DNA of 19,218 nt from Candidatus Baldrarchaeum yapensis (GTDB lineage: Archaea; Asgardarchaeota; Baldrarchaeia; Baldrarchaeales; Baldrarchaeaceae), in NCBI GenBank assembly GCA_016840465.1, contig JAEOSH010000046.1, positions 1-19,218 of the forward strand, given 5' to 3'. Position 1 is the first letter of the stretch. Every line of letters starts with the position of its first letter. The notes below the pieces were generated by a model that did no database searches, was not told the origin of the DNA, and saw only the letters and a program-made list of their open reading frames with translations. Made by a program: the position numbers and the translations under genes. Shown here in pieces: positions 6,686 to 13,986 of this stretch.

Positions 6686-7444
6686 ATGACCTTGTTTAGA
6701 GCTCTATTCCACGATGCGAGAACATGGAGATATGTCGTAGATGCAATATCAACGTTGGTCGATGAAGGGTTATTTAAGGCAACGGAGGAAGGCCTTCGCC
6801 TCAGGGCCATGGATCCTTCTCATGTGGCAATGATAGACTTTGAGATGCCAAGGGATGCTTTTGACGAATATGAATGCGAGGGAGAAGCAAAAATAGGGGT
6901 TAATTTTGACGAAATGAAGAAAATAATGAGGCGTGGGCGCAGTGGCGACAGCTTAGAACTAATACATGACGCTGATAAGAAGAGGCTTATTTTAAGGTTT
7001 CGCGGCAAGAGCGTAAGAACATTTTCAATACCATTGCTCGAATTGGAGGAAGAGGAACTTCCAGAACCAACAATAGAATTTAAAGGTCTTGCAATAGTTA
7101 CCGCAAAGGCCTTAAATGAGGCCATAAAGGATATTGCAATAACAAGTGATTACGTGAAAATACAGATGACTCCTGATGCGCTAATATTAACTGCTAGCGG
7201 GGAAAGTGGCGAGGTCAAAGTGGAATTCACTAGGGAATCCGAAGCATTGTTGGATTTAGATGCTTCGGAGGAAATATCGGCAACATACACGTTGAGTTAC
7301 TTACAGGACGTTCTTAAAGTGGTCGGTGCTGCAGATACGGTAAAATTACAATTCTCGACAAATATGCCTATAAGATTGGACTTTAACCTTCCAGGTGGCG
7401 GAAGATTCACATACTTCTTGGCTCCAAGGATAGAGACCGAGTAA
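6686..7444 (+). CDS. pcn: DNA polymerase sliding clamp (PCNA)
   Basis: PCNA encircles DNA and tethers DNA polymerase, ligase, Fen1 and other PIP-box proteins. The 252-residue protein has the two repeated clamp domains. The first begins FRALFHDARTWRYVVDAI and contains RLRAMDPSHVAMIDFEM (about 38-54); the second ends with LDFNLPGGGRFTYFLAPRIE at the C-terminus, which contacts client peptides. The length is normal. The ATG at 6686 is only one base from a GGGGG run, whereas an in-frame TTG at 6692 has that run seven bases upstream and gives the usual (M)FRALF N-terminus, so the true start may be 6692. Whether it forms a homotrimer or, as in many crenarchaea, a heterotrimer cannot be told from one gene. 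Confidence 0.96.
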   Translation: MTLFRALFHDARTWRYVVDAISTLVDEGLFKATEEGLRLRAMDPSHVAMIDFEMPRDAFDEYECEGEAKIGVNFDEMKKIMRRGRSGDSLELIHDADKKRLILRFRGKSVRTFSIPLLELEEEELPEPTIEFKGLAIVTAKALNEAIKDIAITSDYVKIQMTPDALILTASGESGEVKVEFTRESEALLDLDASEEISATYTLSYLQDVLKVVGAADTVKLQFSTNMPIRLDFNLPGGGRFTYFLAPRIETE

Positions 7445-7453
7445 TTATGGTAA

Positions 7454-8551
7454 GTGCGGAAAATGATGCAAAGGCATGAAACTGTCAAATTGTACAAAGA
7501 AGACTTGGCAAAATACCCATTTATTGTACAAGCGCGCGAATACGTCAGGAAACTGAACATAGACTTACAAAATCTCCAGAATAGGGTCCCCGAGGCGATA
7601 TCACGTGTACGTAAATTAATCGAGAACGCCATTATTAAGGGCGAATGCGACATAGATATCGATAATGTAGATGCGGAAATAATCGCTTACCCGCTTGCCC
7701 GCTTACTGATAGAAATTATAAATGACAGATGGTTGAAACAAAGGTTTGCAGTTGCCTTCTCAAAGCGCGTCTGGAATCTTCTGCGGCGAGAAAGCAATGA
7801 AAAAATTATGCTCATAGCAACACAACCGGGGAATATTTGCGAAAATGGATGGAACCTCCAGAGAGAGGAGCATATAACTGATAATAAGGCCTATGAGTGG
7901 AAATTGCATTTTAAAGACTACATAAGGGCGTCTCGCTCCCTAAAAGCTCCCACTTGGAAGTTAACAAACAGACTAGTATCGAACGGTTATGTTAGGTTGA
8001 CAAAAAAGGAGTTAGTAAGGCTGATTGCGGAGTGCGTCAAGGAGCGCTTGATATCATCAGAAGTTCCAAGGGTCGATCTTCAAGAGATTCCTGAATGGTT
8101 AAAGGAATTAATTGAGGAAATAAGAGATTTGATGAACAGATACAAAAAGGAAGTTATTAGAGAAGATCTTGCTGATATGAGGTTTAAGGTTACCGAGGAG
8201 GCTTTTCCACCGTGTGTAATTAGGATAATAGAGGCAGCTAGTAGAGGAGAGAATTTAAGTCACGAAGAGAGATTGTTTCTGCTCTTTTTCATGTTAAATA
8301 TAGGCAAGGATGTTGAAGAAATAATCGATTATTATAGGAAACTCCCAGATTTCAATGAGGAAAAGACCCGGTATTACATACTACATGCAAAAGCAAAGGG
8401 GTACACCGCGCATAATTGTGATACTCTCAGGAGTTTAGGAATCTGCACGCCGAATCATGAGTGGTGCGTATCGGGTAATATAAAAAATCCGTTGGTCTTC
8501 TATCGGAGGATGCAATATGTCATCCGACGCAGGAAAACAGAGAACAAGTAG
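7454..8551 (+). CDS. priL: DNA primase large subunit PriL
   Basis: PriL regulates the catalytic subunit PriS and carries the iron-sulfur domain needed to initiate RNA primers. The 365-residue protein is mostly helical. Four conserved cysteines that would hold a 4Fe-4S cluster are present: Cys254 (FPPCV), Cys322 (HNCDTL), Cys331 (LGICTP) and Cys338 (EWCVSG). The segment after them, GNIKNPLVFY, is typical of the family. The frame opens at a GTG (7454), with ATGs at 7463 and 7466 also possible; the N-terminus is uncertain by three or four residues. It lies nine bases after PCNA and overlaps priS by 35 bases, so the two subunits are translationally coupled. Confidence 0.93.
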   Translation: MRKMMQRHETVKLYKEDLAKYPFIVQAREYVRKLNIDLQNLQNRVPEAISRVRKLIENAIIKGECDIDIDNVDAEIIAYPLARLLIEIINDRWLKQRFAVAFSKRVWNLLRRESNEKIMLIATQPGNICENGWNLQREEHITDNKAYEWKLHFKDYIRASRSLKAPTWKLTNRLVSNGYVRLTKKELVRLIAECVKERLISSEVPRVDLQEIPEWLKELIEEIRDLMNRYKKEVIREDLADMRFKVTEEAFPPCVIRIIEAASRGENLSHEERLFLLFFMLNIGKDVEEIIDYYRKLPDFNEEKTRYYILHAKAKGYTAHNCDTLRSLGICTPNHEWCVSGNIKNPLVFYRRMQYVIRRRKTENK

Positions 8552-9764
8552 AGAGCTCTTGTTCTTAAAGAGAATGTTTTCTTCGTATTATCGTCGGGTG
8601 AAAATACCGCCACCTCCGGATTTTAAATACCGGGAATTTGGTTTCATGCTATGGGACAAAGATGTAATGGTACGTCATAAATCCTTTAGTGATGCTGAGC
8701 AGTTGCAGAACTTCTTAGCTGAGTATGGACCAAAGCACGCATACAGATCAGTAGCATATTATTACGACCCTGAAGCATCGACGATGGAAAGTAAGGGATG
8801 GATAGGTGCGGATTTGGTGTTTGACGTTGATGCAGATCATCTAAATACTCCATGCAAAATGGAGCATGACTTTTGGGTCTGCGAGCACTGTGGTGCACAT
8901 GGTAGGGGAGGAAAGCCGGAACAATGCCACAAGTGTGGGTCTTCGAATATTAAAGAATTTACATGGATTTGTGAACGGTGCCTAGACCTGGCCAAAGAGG
9001 AGATAATAAAGTTAAAAGATTTTTTGATCGACGATTTTGGGATATCACCGTACGAATTAAAAATAGTGTATTCTGGCCATAGGGGATACCATCTTCATGT
9101 GTACAGTGAGGTTGTTAGGGATCTAACGAGAGATGAGCGAAGGGAAATGCTTGATTATATCAAGGGGATAGGTCTTTCTGTGAGTAGCTTTTACAGAAAA
9201 TCCTCGGGAGTTATAATCTTCGAAAGAGAGGGTTGGGGAGGACGGATATTAAAATCCTTAGAGAACCTCCTTAGAGACGAGGATGGCCTCACTGCGCTGA
9301 AAGATATGAGCGAAATGGATAGAAGCACTTTGGAAAAGTTACGATCATATAAAAGTGTAATTTTGAGAGGATTAAGGGAGGAATCGCCGAAGATAATCCT
9401 ACCCAAAGGTGTTGGAGAGAAAACTCTTATAAAACTGTTAGCGAAGGCCTTGAAGATGTTTGAGGTAGAAGTTGACGAGCCAGTGACAATAGACGTACAC
9501 AGAATAATACGGTTAGAAAATAGTCTTCATGGAAAGACGGGTTTCCGGGTAACAGAAATCCCTCTAAATTATTTGGATAAGTTTGATGCTTTCAAAGATG
9601 CCATTGTGTTTCGTGGAGAAGTTAGTATAAAGTTTCTATTTGATTGCCCCCCGTTGCGCATTGGAGAGGAGGTTTTTGGCCCGTTCAAAAGAGGGCAGAA
9701 GGTTGAGGTTCCGATGGCGTTAGCAATATTCGTTCTTGCAAGGGGGGTTGCCATTTTATTATGA
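8517..9764 (+). CDS. priS: DNA primase catalytic subunit PriS
   Basis: PriS is the polymerase subunit of archaeo-eukaryotic primase. In its 415 residues the catalytic DxD lies in VFDVDADH (Asp103, Asp105). A cysteine-rich zinc stem follows (Cys122-x2-Cys125, Cys137-x2-Cys140, with more cysteines at 113, 152 and 155). The SGHRGYHLHVYSE motif (about 186-198) binds nucleotide, and the late IDVHRIIR...SLHGKTG segment supplies further active-site residues. GGAGGA at 8505-8510, six bases before the ATG inside priL, fixes the start. Its stop overlaps the following GINS start (ATGA). Confidence 0.96.
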   Translation: MSSDAGKQRTSRELLFLKRMFSSYYRRVKIPPPPDFKYREFGFMLWDKDVMVRHKSFSDAEQLQNFLAEYGPKHAYRSVAYYYDPEASTMESKGWIGADLVFDVDADHLNTPCKMEHDFWVCEHCGAHGRGGKPEQCHKCGSSNIKEFTWICERCLDLAKEEIIKLKDFLIDDFGISPYELKIVYSGHRGYHLHVYSEVVRDLTRDERREMLDYIKGIGLSVSSFYRKSSGVIIFEREGWGGRILKSLENLLRDEDGLTALKDMSEMDRSTLEKLRSYKSVILRGLREESPKIILPKGVGEKTLIKLLAKALKMFEVEVDEPVTIDVHRIIRLENSLHGKTGFRVTEIPLNYLDKFDAFKDAIVFRGEVSIKFLFDCPPLRIGEEVFGPFKRGQKVEVPMALAIFVLARGVAILL

Positions 9765-10351
9765 CAGAAATTAGACTGCGCGTTTATAGCAAGTTATTAT
9801 CATTTTGGAGGGAAGAATCCTCGGGAAGGTCTATTAGCGAACTTCCTAATGAGATATTCGATGAAGTATCGGGTTTGGCGAGGAAAATTTTATCATTAAT
9901 GCGGTTGCACGAAGATAAAAGCGTTGTATATAAAATAGCGAGCACGATGCTGGAAAATATAAAATTTATGATTTCAGAGATGTTAACGCTAAGAATGTTT
10001 AAAGTAATAACAAGTTTGCTCGAAAAAAGAAATTCGATCGGAGATCTAAAAAAATCCTTTGCACATGTTGAGCGTCATCTGGAACACATAGCAAAAGGTG
10101 TCGAAATGTTTCATTCATTGCTGGATAACATCTTGAAATTTGAATCGAGTACCACGGAGGTTATGCATGCACCTATTAGAAAAATACGAGAGGGCTATGC
10201 TTTGATTAGAATACTGAGGAAATTGCCAAAAATTGTCGGCGTAGATATGACGATTTATGGTCCTTTTAATGAGGAAGATATTGTGATATTGCCGCAACAA
10301 AATGCAGAGGTTTTGGTAAAAAGAGGAATTGCCGAGTTCATATTTTCTTAG
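9761..10351 (+). CDS. gins51: GINS complex subunit, Gins51 (Gins15) type
   Basis: GINS links the MCM helicase to primase and polymerase in the archaeal CMG-like replisome. The 196-residue protein has a helical A domain (about 1-145), an Arg/Lys-rich linker, and a small C-terminal B domain (about 158-196), where YGPFNEEDIVILPQQNAEVL and VKRGIAEFI match the family closely. A domain followed by B domain is the Sld5/Psf1 (Gins51) order, unlike the B-then-A order of Gins23. The four-base overlap with priS and the PCNA-primase neighbourhood support the call. Its TAG shares two bases with the stop of the convergent CBS gene. Confidence 0.87.
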   Translation: MTEIRLRVYSKLLSFWREESSGRSISELPNEIFDEVSGLARKILSLMRLHEDKSVVYKIASTMLENIKFMISEMLTLRMFKVITSLLEKRNSIGDLKKSFAHVERHLEHIAKGVEMFHSLLDNILKFESSTTEVMHAPIRKIREGYALIRILRKLPKIVGVDMTIYGPFNEEDIVILPQQNAEVLVKRGIAEFIFS

Positions 10352-11184
10352 CTAAGATCCCTTACCGCCTTTATAATATCGGTTTTTGTGATTATTCCAA
10401 CCAATTTCCCGTTTTTGTCAATAACTGGTAATCCACTTATTCCATTGTTAACCATTAGGTGTGCGGCATCTGCCAGATCCGCATCCTCAGATATTGTAAT
10501 GGGGTTATGTGACATAAGATTCCTTGCTATTAACAGTCCCACTTGCAACGGACGTATAACTTTACCCTTAACCTTTATTACTCTTCTCGAAAGTAACCAA
10601 TCCGCCAGTTTAAATGCCGAACTTGCAGAGACGAGGTCAGCCATGGTTATTATACCAATCGGCTTCCCGTTTTCTACGACCACAACTCTGCTTATCTTGT
10701 TTTTATTCAGAATTTCTGCGACTTTGAATATGTGAGATGTTGGACGAACAGTAATCACCTCACGCGTCATATAATCAGAGACCCTGCACAATCCTCTGCA
10801 ATGGCACGCAAAATAACGGCACAAGTCGGTTTTTGTAATTATACCCTCGAGAGTTCCACCCTCTCCAATCACTACAACCGAACTTATTCCCTTTTCGATC
10901 ATAATCTTTGCAACAGACTTCACGTCGGTTTCCGAAGATACGGTTATTAAATTCTTTGTCATAACTTCCTCCGCATATATTTCATCGAGTCCTCTCCCGG
11001 ATATATCCTCACTTAGAAATTTCACTATATCCTTCTCTGTTATAATACCGACGGGTCTTCCGCGGTCGTCCGTTATCACGATACGACTGATATTATACTT
11101 TACTAGGAGTGATATGACATGTTCTAGTGGGGTATTCGTTCTCGCTGTTATTACACTTTTTGTCATGAACTCTCGCACCTTCAC
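10348..11184 (-). CDS. Protein with four CBS domains and a cysteine cluster
   Basis: This 278-residue protein consists of two Bateman modules. CBS domains lie at about 6-60 (VREFMTKSVITAR), 74-122 (AEEVMTKNLITVS), 137-186 (VSDYMTREVITVRP) and 221-276 (ARNLMSHNPITIS), each closing with a GIIT-K/M-x-D-type segment. CBS pairs usually bind adenine nucleotides or SAM and act as sensors; no effector domain is attached. Cys122, Cys127, Cys129 and Cys133 cluster between domains 2 and 3. I place the start at the GTG of base 11184, which has GAGGGGAG seven bases upstream and gives (M)KVREFM; the frame also opens at a GTG at 11217. It is divergent from PEP synthase, so control of carbon metabolism is possible but unproven. 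Confidence 0.88.
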   Translation of the reverse strand: MKVREFMTKSVITARTNTPLEHVISLLVKYNISRIVITDDRGRPVGIITEKDIVKFLSEDISGRGLDEIYAEEVMTKNLITVSSETDVKSVAKIMIEKGISSVVVIGEGGTLEGIITKTDLCRYFACHCRGLCRVSDYMTREVITVRPTSHIFKVAEILNKNKISRVVVVENGKPIGIITMADLVSASSAFKLADWLLSRRVIKVKGKVIRPLQVGLLIARNLMSHNPITISEDADLADAAHLMVNNGISGLPVIDKNGKLVGIITKTDIIKAVRDLS

Positions 11185-11216
11185 GTGTGCTCCCCTCAGG
11201 CATATTGCGGTTGGCA

Positions 11217-11236
11217 CAAGTCAGAAGTATGACTTG
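11217..11236. promoter_or_regulatory. Inverted repeat at the CBS gene transcription start (operator candidate)
   Basis: CAAGTCA and TGACTTG form a perfect seven-base inverted repeat with a six-base spacer. It lies just downstream of the CBS-gene TATA box, where transcription should begin, a usual place for a repressor site. The same CAAGT/ACTTG core recurs further toward PEP synthase. Confidence 0.4.
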
Positions 11237-11242
11237 CGCACT

Positions 11243-11251
11243 GAATATAAA
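11243..11251 (-). promoter_or_regulatory. TATA box of the CBS-domain gene
   Basis: On the minus strand this reads TTTATATTC in an AAAGGTTTATATTC context with a purine-rich BRE-like stretch ahead. A start about 25 bases downstream falls near 11220, giving a leader of about 35 bases to the GTG at 11184 that contains the GAGGGGAG ribosome site. Confidence 0.55.
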
Positions 11252-11296
11252 CCTTTTATGAGAGTGCTGTAATGGAACAGCTACGGAACAATTAAA

Positions 11297-11351
11297 CACT
11301 TGACAAGACACTCATTTAAAGGGCAACTTGTGATAACTAAAGAGTCAAGTG
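11297..11351. repeat. Widely spaced inverted repeat upstream of PEP synthase
   Basis: CACTTGAC (11297-11304) and GTCAAGTG (11344-11351) are perfect eight-base complements separated by 39 bases, with one more ACTTG between them (11336-11340). They lie upstream of the candidate PEP synthase TATA boxes at about 11356-11364 and 11388-11397. A paired regulator site is possible; a stem with so long a loop is less likely. Confidence 0.35.
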
Positions 11352-11387
11352 AAAATTTTAAACCGTATGGAGGCCCCCCTTGGAATA

Positions 11388-11397
11388 AGTTTAAAAG
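11388..11397 (+). promoter_or_regulatory. Probable TATA box of PEP synthase
   Basis: AGTTTAAAAG lies about 45 bases before the start codon. A transcript start near 11418 leaves a short leader holding GGTGA (11426-11430) six bases before the ATG. A second A/T block, TTTTAAACC at 11356-11364, is an alternative. Confidence 0.5.
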
Positions 11398-11436
11398 ATT
11401 TTAGGCGCTTTCATAAATTTCACATGGTGAGCGTTT

Positions 11437-13878
11437 ATGGTGAAAGAGAAGACAGGTTACATTATCTGGTTTGAGAACTTATCGAAGGAAGATACGCCAA
11501 TAGTTGGTGGAAAGTGCGCCAACCTCGGCGAACTCATGGCAAAGGCAAAGGTTCCGGTTCCACCTGGTTTTGCAATAACCGCGTACGCCTATGAATATTT
11601 CTTGGAAAAAACAGGGATTAAGGAGAAAATTTTCGAGATATTGCGGAACACAAACACTTCAAATCTCCGAGAATTAGAGGAGGCATCGAAAAAGATACGA
11701 GAGTTAATAGAGAGCGCGCCAATGCCGGAAGATCTAAAGGAACAAATAATAAATGCATATAAAGAACTTTGCAGACGCACGAATACCGATAATGTCTTAG
11801 TTGCAGTGAGGTCTTCAGCAACGGCTGAAGATCTGCCGGGGGCATCATTTGCAGGGGAGCAGGAGACCTATCTTAACGTCAGCGGAGAGAAGGAGCTTAT
11901 AGAGAAGGTCAAAAAATGCTGGTCATCACTTTTCACCCCTAGGGCTATAACATATCGCGAATCTAAAGGCTTTGCGCACGAAAATGTACTGATATCAGTT
12001 GCAGTCCAGCAGATGGTTGATGCGATGGCAGCGGGCGTCATGTTCACGATACACCCCGCGACCGGTGAAAAGGATAAAATAATGATAGAAGCAAACTGGG
12101 GTTTGGGAGAATCTGTAGTATCAGGTATTGTCACACCTGATACGTATATCGTGGACAAACGCACCTTCAAAATACTCGAAAAGAACATCTCAGAAAAGAA
12201 AATAGAAACCGTTCGTGATCCTAAAACCGGGGAGACTGCGCATAGAGAGGTTCCTCCCGAGAGGAGAAATGCTCAGGTACTCACAGACGAGCAAATAGTA
12301 GAACTTGCAAAGTACGGAGTTAAGATTGAGCAGCACTATGGTAGTCCGCAGGATATAGAATGGGCGATTGATAAAAGTGGAAGAATATTCATCCTGCAAG
12401 CACGTCCGGAGACCGTTTGGTCACTTAAAGAGAAGGAGGAAAAAGAAGGGGCGGTGAAGATGGAAGCAGAAACAGAGGCCGAACGTGAAGTTCTGGTTAA
12501 GGGTCTAGCGGCATCGCCGGGCATTGGAATAGGAGAAGCATTGGTGTTCATGTCTGCTAAAGAGGCAGTGGAACATATGAAGGAGGGTGCGGTACTTGTG
12601 ACAAAAATGACATCGCCCGACTGGGTTCCCGCTATGAAGAAAGCAACTGCCATTGTCACAGATGAGGGAGGATATACATGTCACGCGGCCATAGTTTCTA
12701 GAGAATTAGGCATTCCATGCGTTGTAGGGACGGGAAATGCAACTAAGGTGTTAAAAGATGTGGGTGTTGTTACAGTTGATGGGTCCAGAGGAGTTGTGTA
12801 TAAAGGAGCACTCAAAGAAATGGCTGTTAGGGAGAAAGAGAGGGAAGTTGTTGCCCCGGCCATAGGAATGGTACAACCGATAACAGCAACGAAGATTTAT
12901 GTTAATATAGCATTTCCGGAAATAGCAGAAAAGGTTGCAAGAGAGACCCAGGCAGATGGTGTTGGGTTGCTTAGGGCGGAGCATATGATGGTATCTATAG
13001 GCAAGCATCCTCGTAAGCTTATCGAGGAAGGCGGAGAACAACTGATGGTAGACGCATTTGCAGAAGGTATTAGGAAAGTCGCCGAGGCCTTCTACCCCAA
13101 ACCCGTGGTTTACAGGTTCTTAGACTTTAAGCCTGATGAGTTCCTCGAGTTAGAAGGTGGTAAGAAGTATGAATTGGAAGCGGGGCATGTTGGTCCGAAC
13201 CCCATGATAGGGTATAGGGGAGCATACAGGTATATAAGAGAACCTGACATTTTCCGTCTAGAACTGCGCGCTATCAAAAAGGTGCGTGACGAATACGGTC
13301 TTAAGAATGTATGGGTAATGGTGCCATTTGTTAGAACAGTGGAGGAATTGCGAGAGATAAAACGGATAATGAAGGAAGAAGGTTTAGATCCTGATGAAGA
13401 CCCTGATTTCAAGCTTTGGATAATGGTTGAGGTTCCAAGCACGGTATTCCTGATAGACAAGTTCATAGAAGAGGGTATAGATGGAGTATCCTTCGGAACA
13501 AACGATTTGACACAGTTAATATTAGGAATCGACAGAAATGATGCATCTGTTCAGGAAATCTACGATGAGAGAAACTTAGCAGTGCTAAGGGCTCTTGCGT
13601 ACGTGATTAAGGTTTGTAAGAGATACGGAGTCACAACTAGCATATGTGGGCAAGCTCCGAGCCAATATATGGACTATTTGGAATTCCTTGTTAGGATGGG
13701 AGTTACGAGCATATCGGTGAACCCAGACGCGGTACAAGAGGCTAGGAGGCTAGTTGCAATGATAGAGCAACGTATATTGACAGAGAAGGTCACCGGTAAG
13801 TATCGTGTGAAGGTCGGGAAGTATCATTTGGACGAAGTTGAGTTCTGGAAACTCATGGACGACGAGGAAGAAGAGTGA
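11437..13878 (+). CDS. ppsA: Phosphoenolpyruvate synthase
   Basis: The enzyme converts pyruvate, ATP and water to phosphoenolpyruvate, AMP and phosphate, the entry step of gluconeogenesis; in some archaea it also works toward pyruvate. The 813-residue protein has the expected order: an N-terminal ATP-grasp domain (about 10-330, GGKCANLGEL at its start and VRSSATAEDLPGASFAG at 124-140), a swivelling phosphohistidine domain (about 355-450) with His416 in GGYTCHAAIVSRE, and a PEP/pyruvate-binding barrel (about 480-790) with SFGTNDLTQL (685-694) and Cys737 in CGQAPS. GGTGA lies six bases before the ATG. The acidic tail DDEEEE is unremarkable. It appears monocistronic and intact. Confidence 0.97.
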   Translation: MVKEKTGYIIWFENLSKEDTPIVGGKCANLGELMAKAKVPVPPGFAITAYAYEYFLEKTGIKEKIFEILRNTNTSNLRELEEASKKIRELIESAPMPEDLKEQIINAYKELCRRTNTDNVLVAVRSSATAEDLPGASFAGEQETYLNVSGEKELIEKVKKCWSSLFTPRAITYRESKGFAHENVLISVAVQQMVDAMAAGVMFTIHPATGEKDKIMIEANWGLGESVVSGIVTPDTYIVDKRTFKILEKNISEKKIETVRDPKTGETAHREVPPERRNAQVLTDEQIVELAKYGVKIEQHYGSPQDIEWAIDKSGRIFILQARPETVWSLKEKEEKEGAVKMEAETEAEREVLVKGLAASPGIGIGEALVFMSAKEAVEHMKEGAVLVTKMTSPDWVPAMKKATAIVTDEGGYTCHAAIVSRELGIPCVVGTGNATKVLKDVGVVTVDGSRGVVYKGALKEMAVREKEREVVAPAIGMVQPITATKIYVNIAFPEIAEKVARETQADGVGLLRAEHMMVSIGKHPRKLIEEGGEQLMVDAFAEGIRKVAEAFYPKPVVYRFLDFKPDEFLELEGGKKYELEAGHVGPNPMIGYRGAYRYIREPDIFRLELRAIKKVRDEYGLKNVWVMVPFVRTVEELREIKRIMKEEGLDPDEDPDFKLWIMVEVPSTVFLIDKFIEEGIDGVSFGTNDLTQLILGIDRNDASVQEIYDERNLAVLRALAYVIKVCKRYGVTTSICGQAPSQYMDYLEFLVRMGVTSISVNPDAVQEARRLVAMIEQRILTEKVTGKYRVKVGKYHLDEVEFWKLMDDEEEE

Positions 13879-13895
13879 GCAATTCTATCACATCT

Positions 13896-13921
13896 CTCTT
13901 ACAAATTTTATCACAGTTTTT
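13896..13921 (+). terminator. T-rich terminator after PEP synthase
   Basis: Downstream of the PEP synthase stop the plus strand runs through an AAATTTT tract and then a run of six T residues without a strong hairpin. Archaeal RNA polymerase commonly terminates at such U-rich tracts. Position and composition are the only evidence. Confidence 0.4.
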
Positions 13922-13956
13922 TATCGGCAGGCGAAACTTCTAGGACTCTTTAAATC

Positions 13957-13965
13957 TTTTTATAG
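13957..13965 (+). promoter_or_regulatory. TATA box for a leaderless HerA/VirB4-like transcript
   Basis: TTTTTATAG is centred about 26 bases before the GTG at 13987. That is the normal TATA-to-start distance in archaea, so the RNA would begin at or next to the start codon. No convincing ribosome site is present, which agrees. Confidence 0.55.
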
Positions 13966-13986
13966 AACATTTTTTGGGAACTGCAC

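Noticed and set aside
8630-8680. PriS cysteine-rich region as an inserted extra zinc domain
   Set aside because: The several CxxC pairs after the DxD motif are, as far as I recall, usual in crenarchaeal-type PriS, so this is not an oddity.
11093-11311. Small minus-strand frame of 72 codons overlapping the CBS-gene start
   Set aside because: It overlaps the promoter and start of a well-supported gene in another frame and has no ribosome site or recognisable features.
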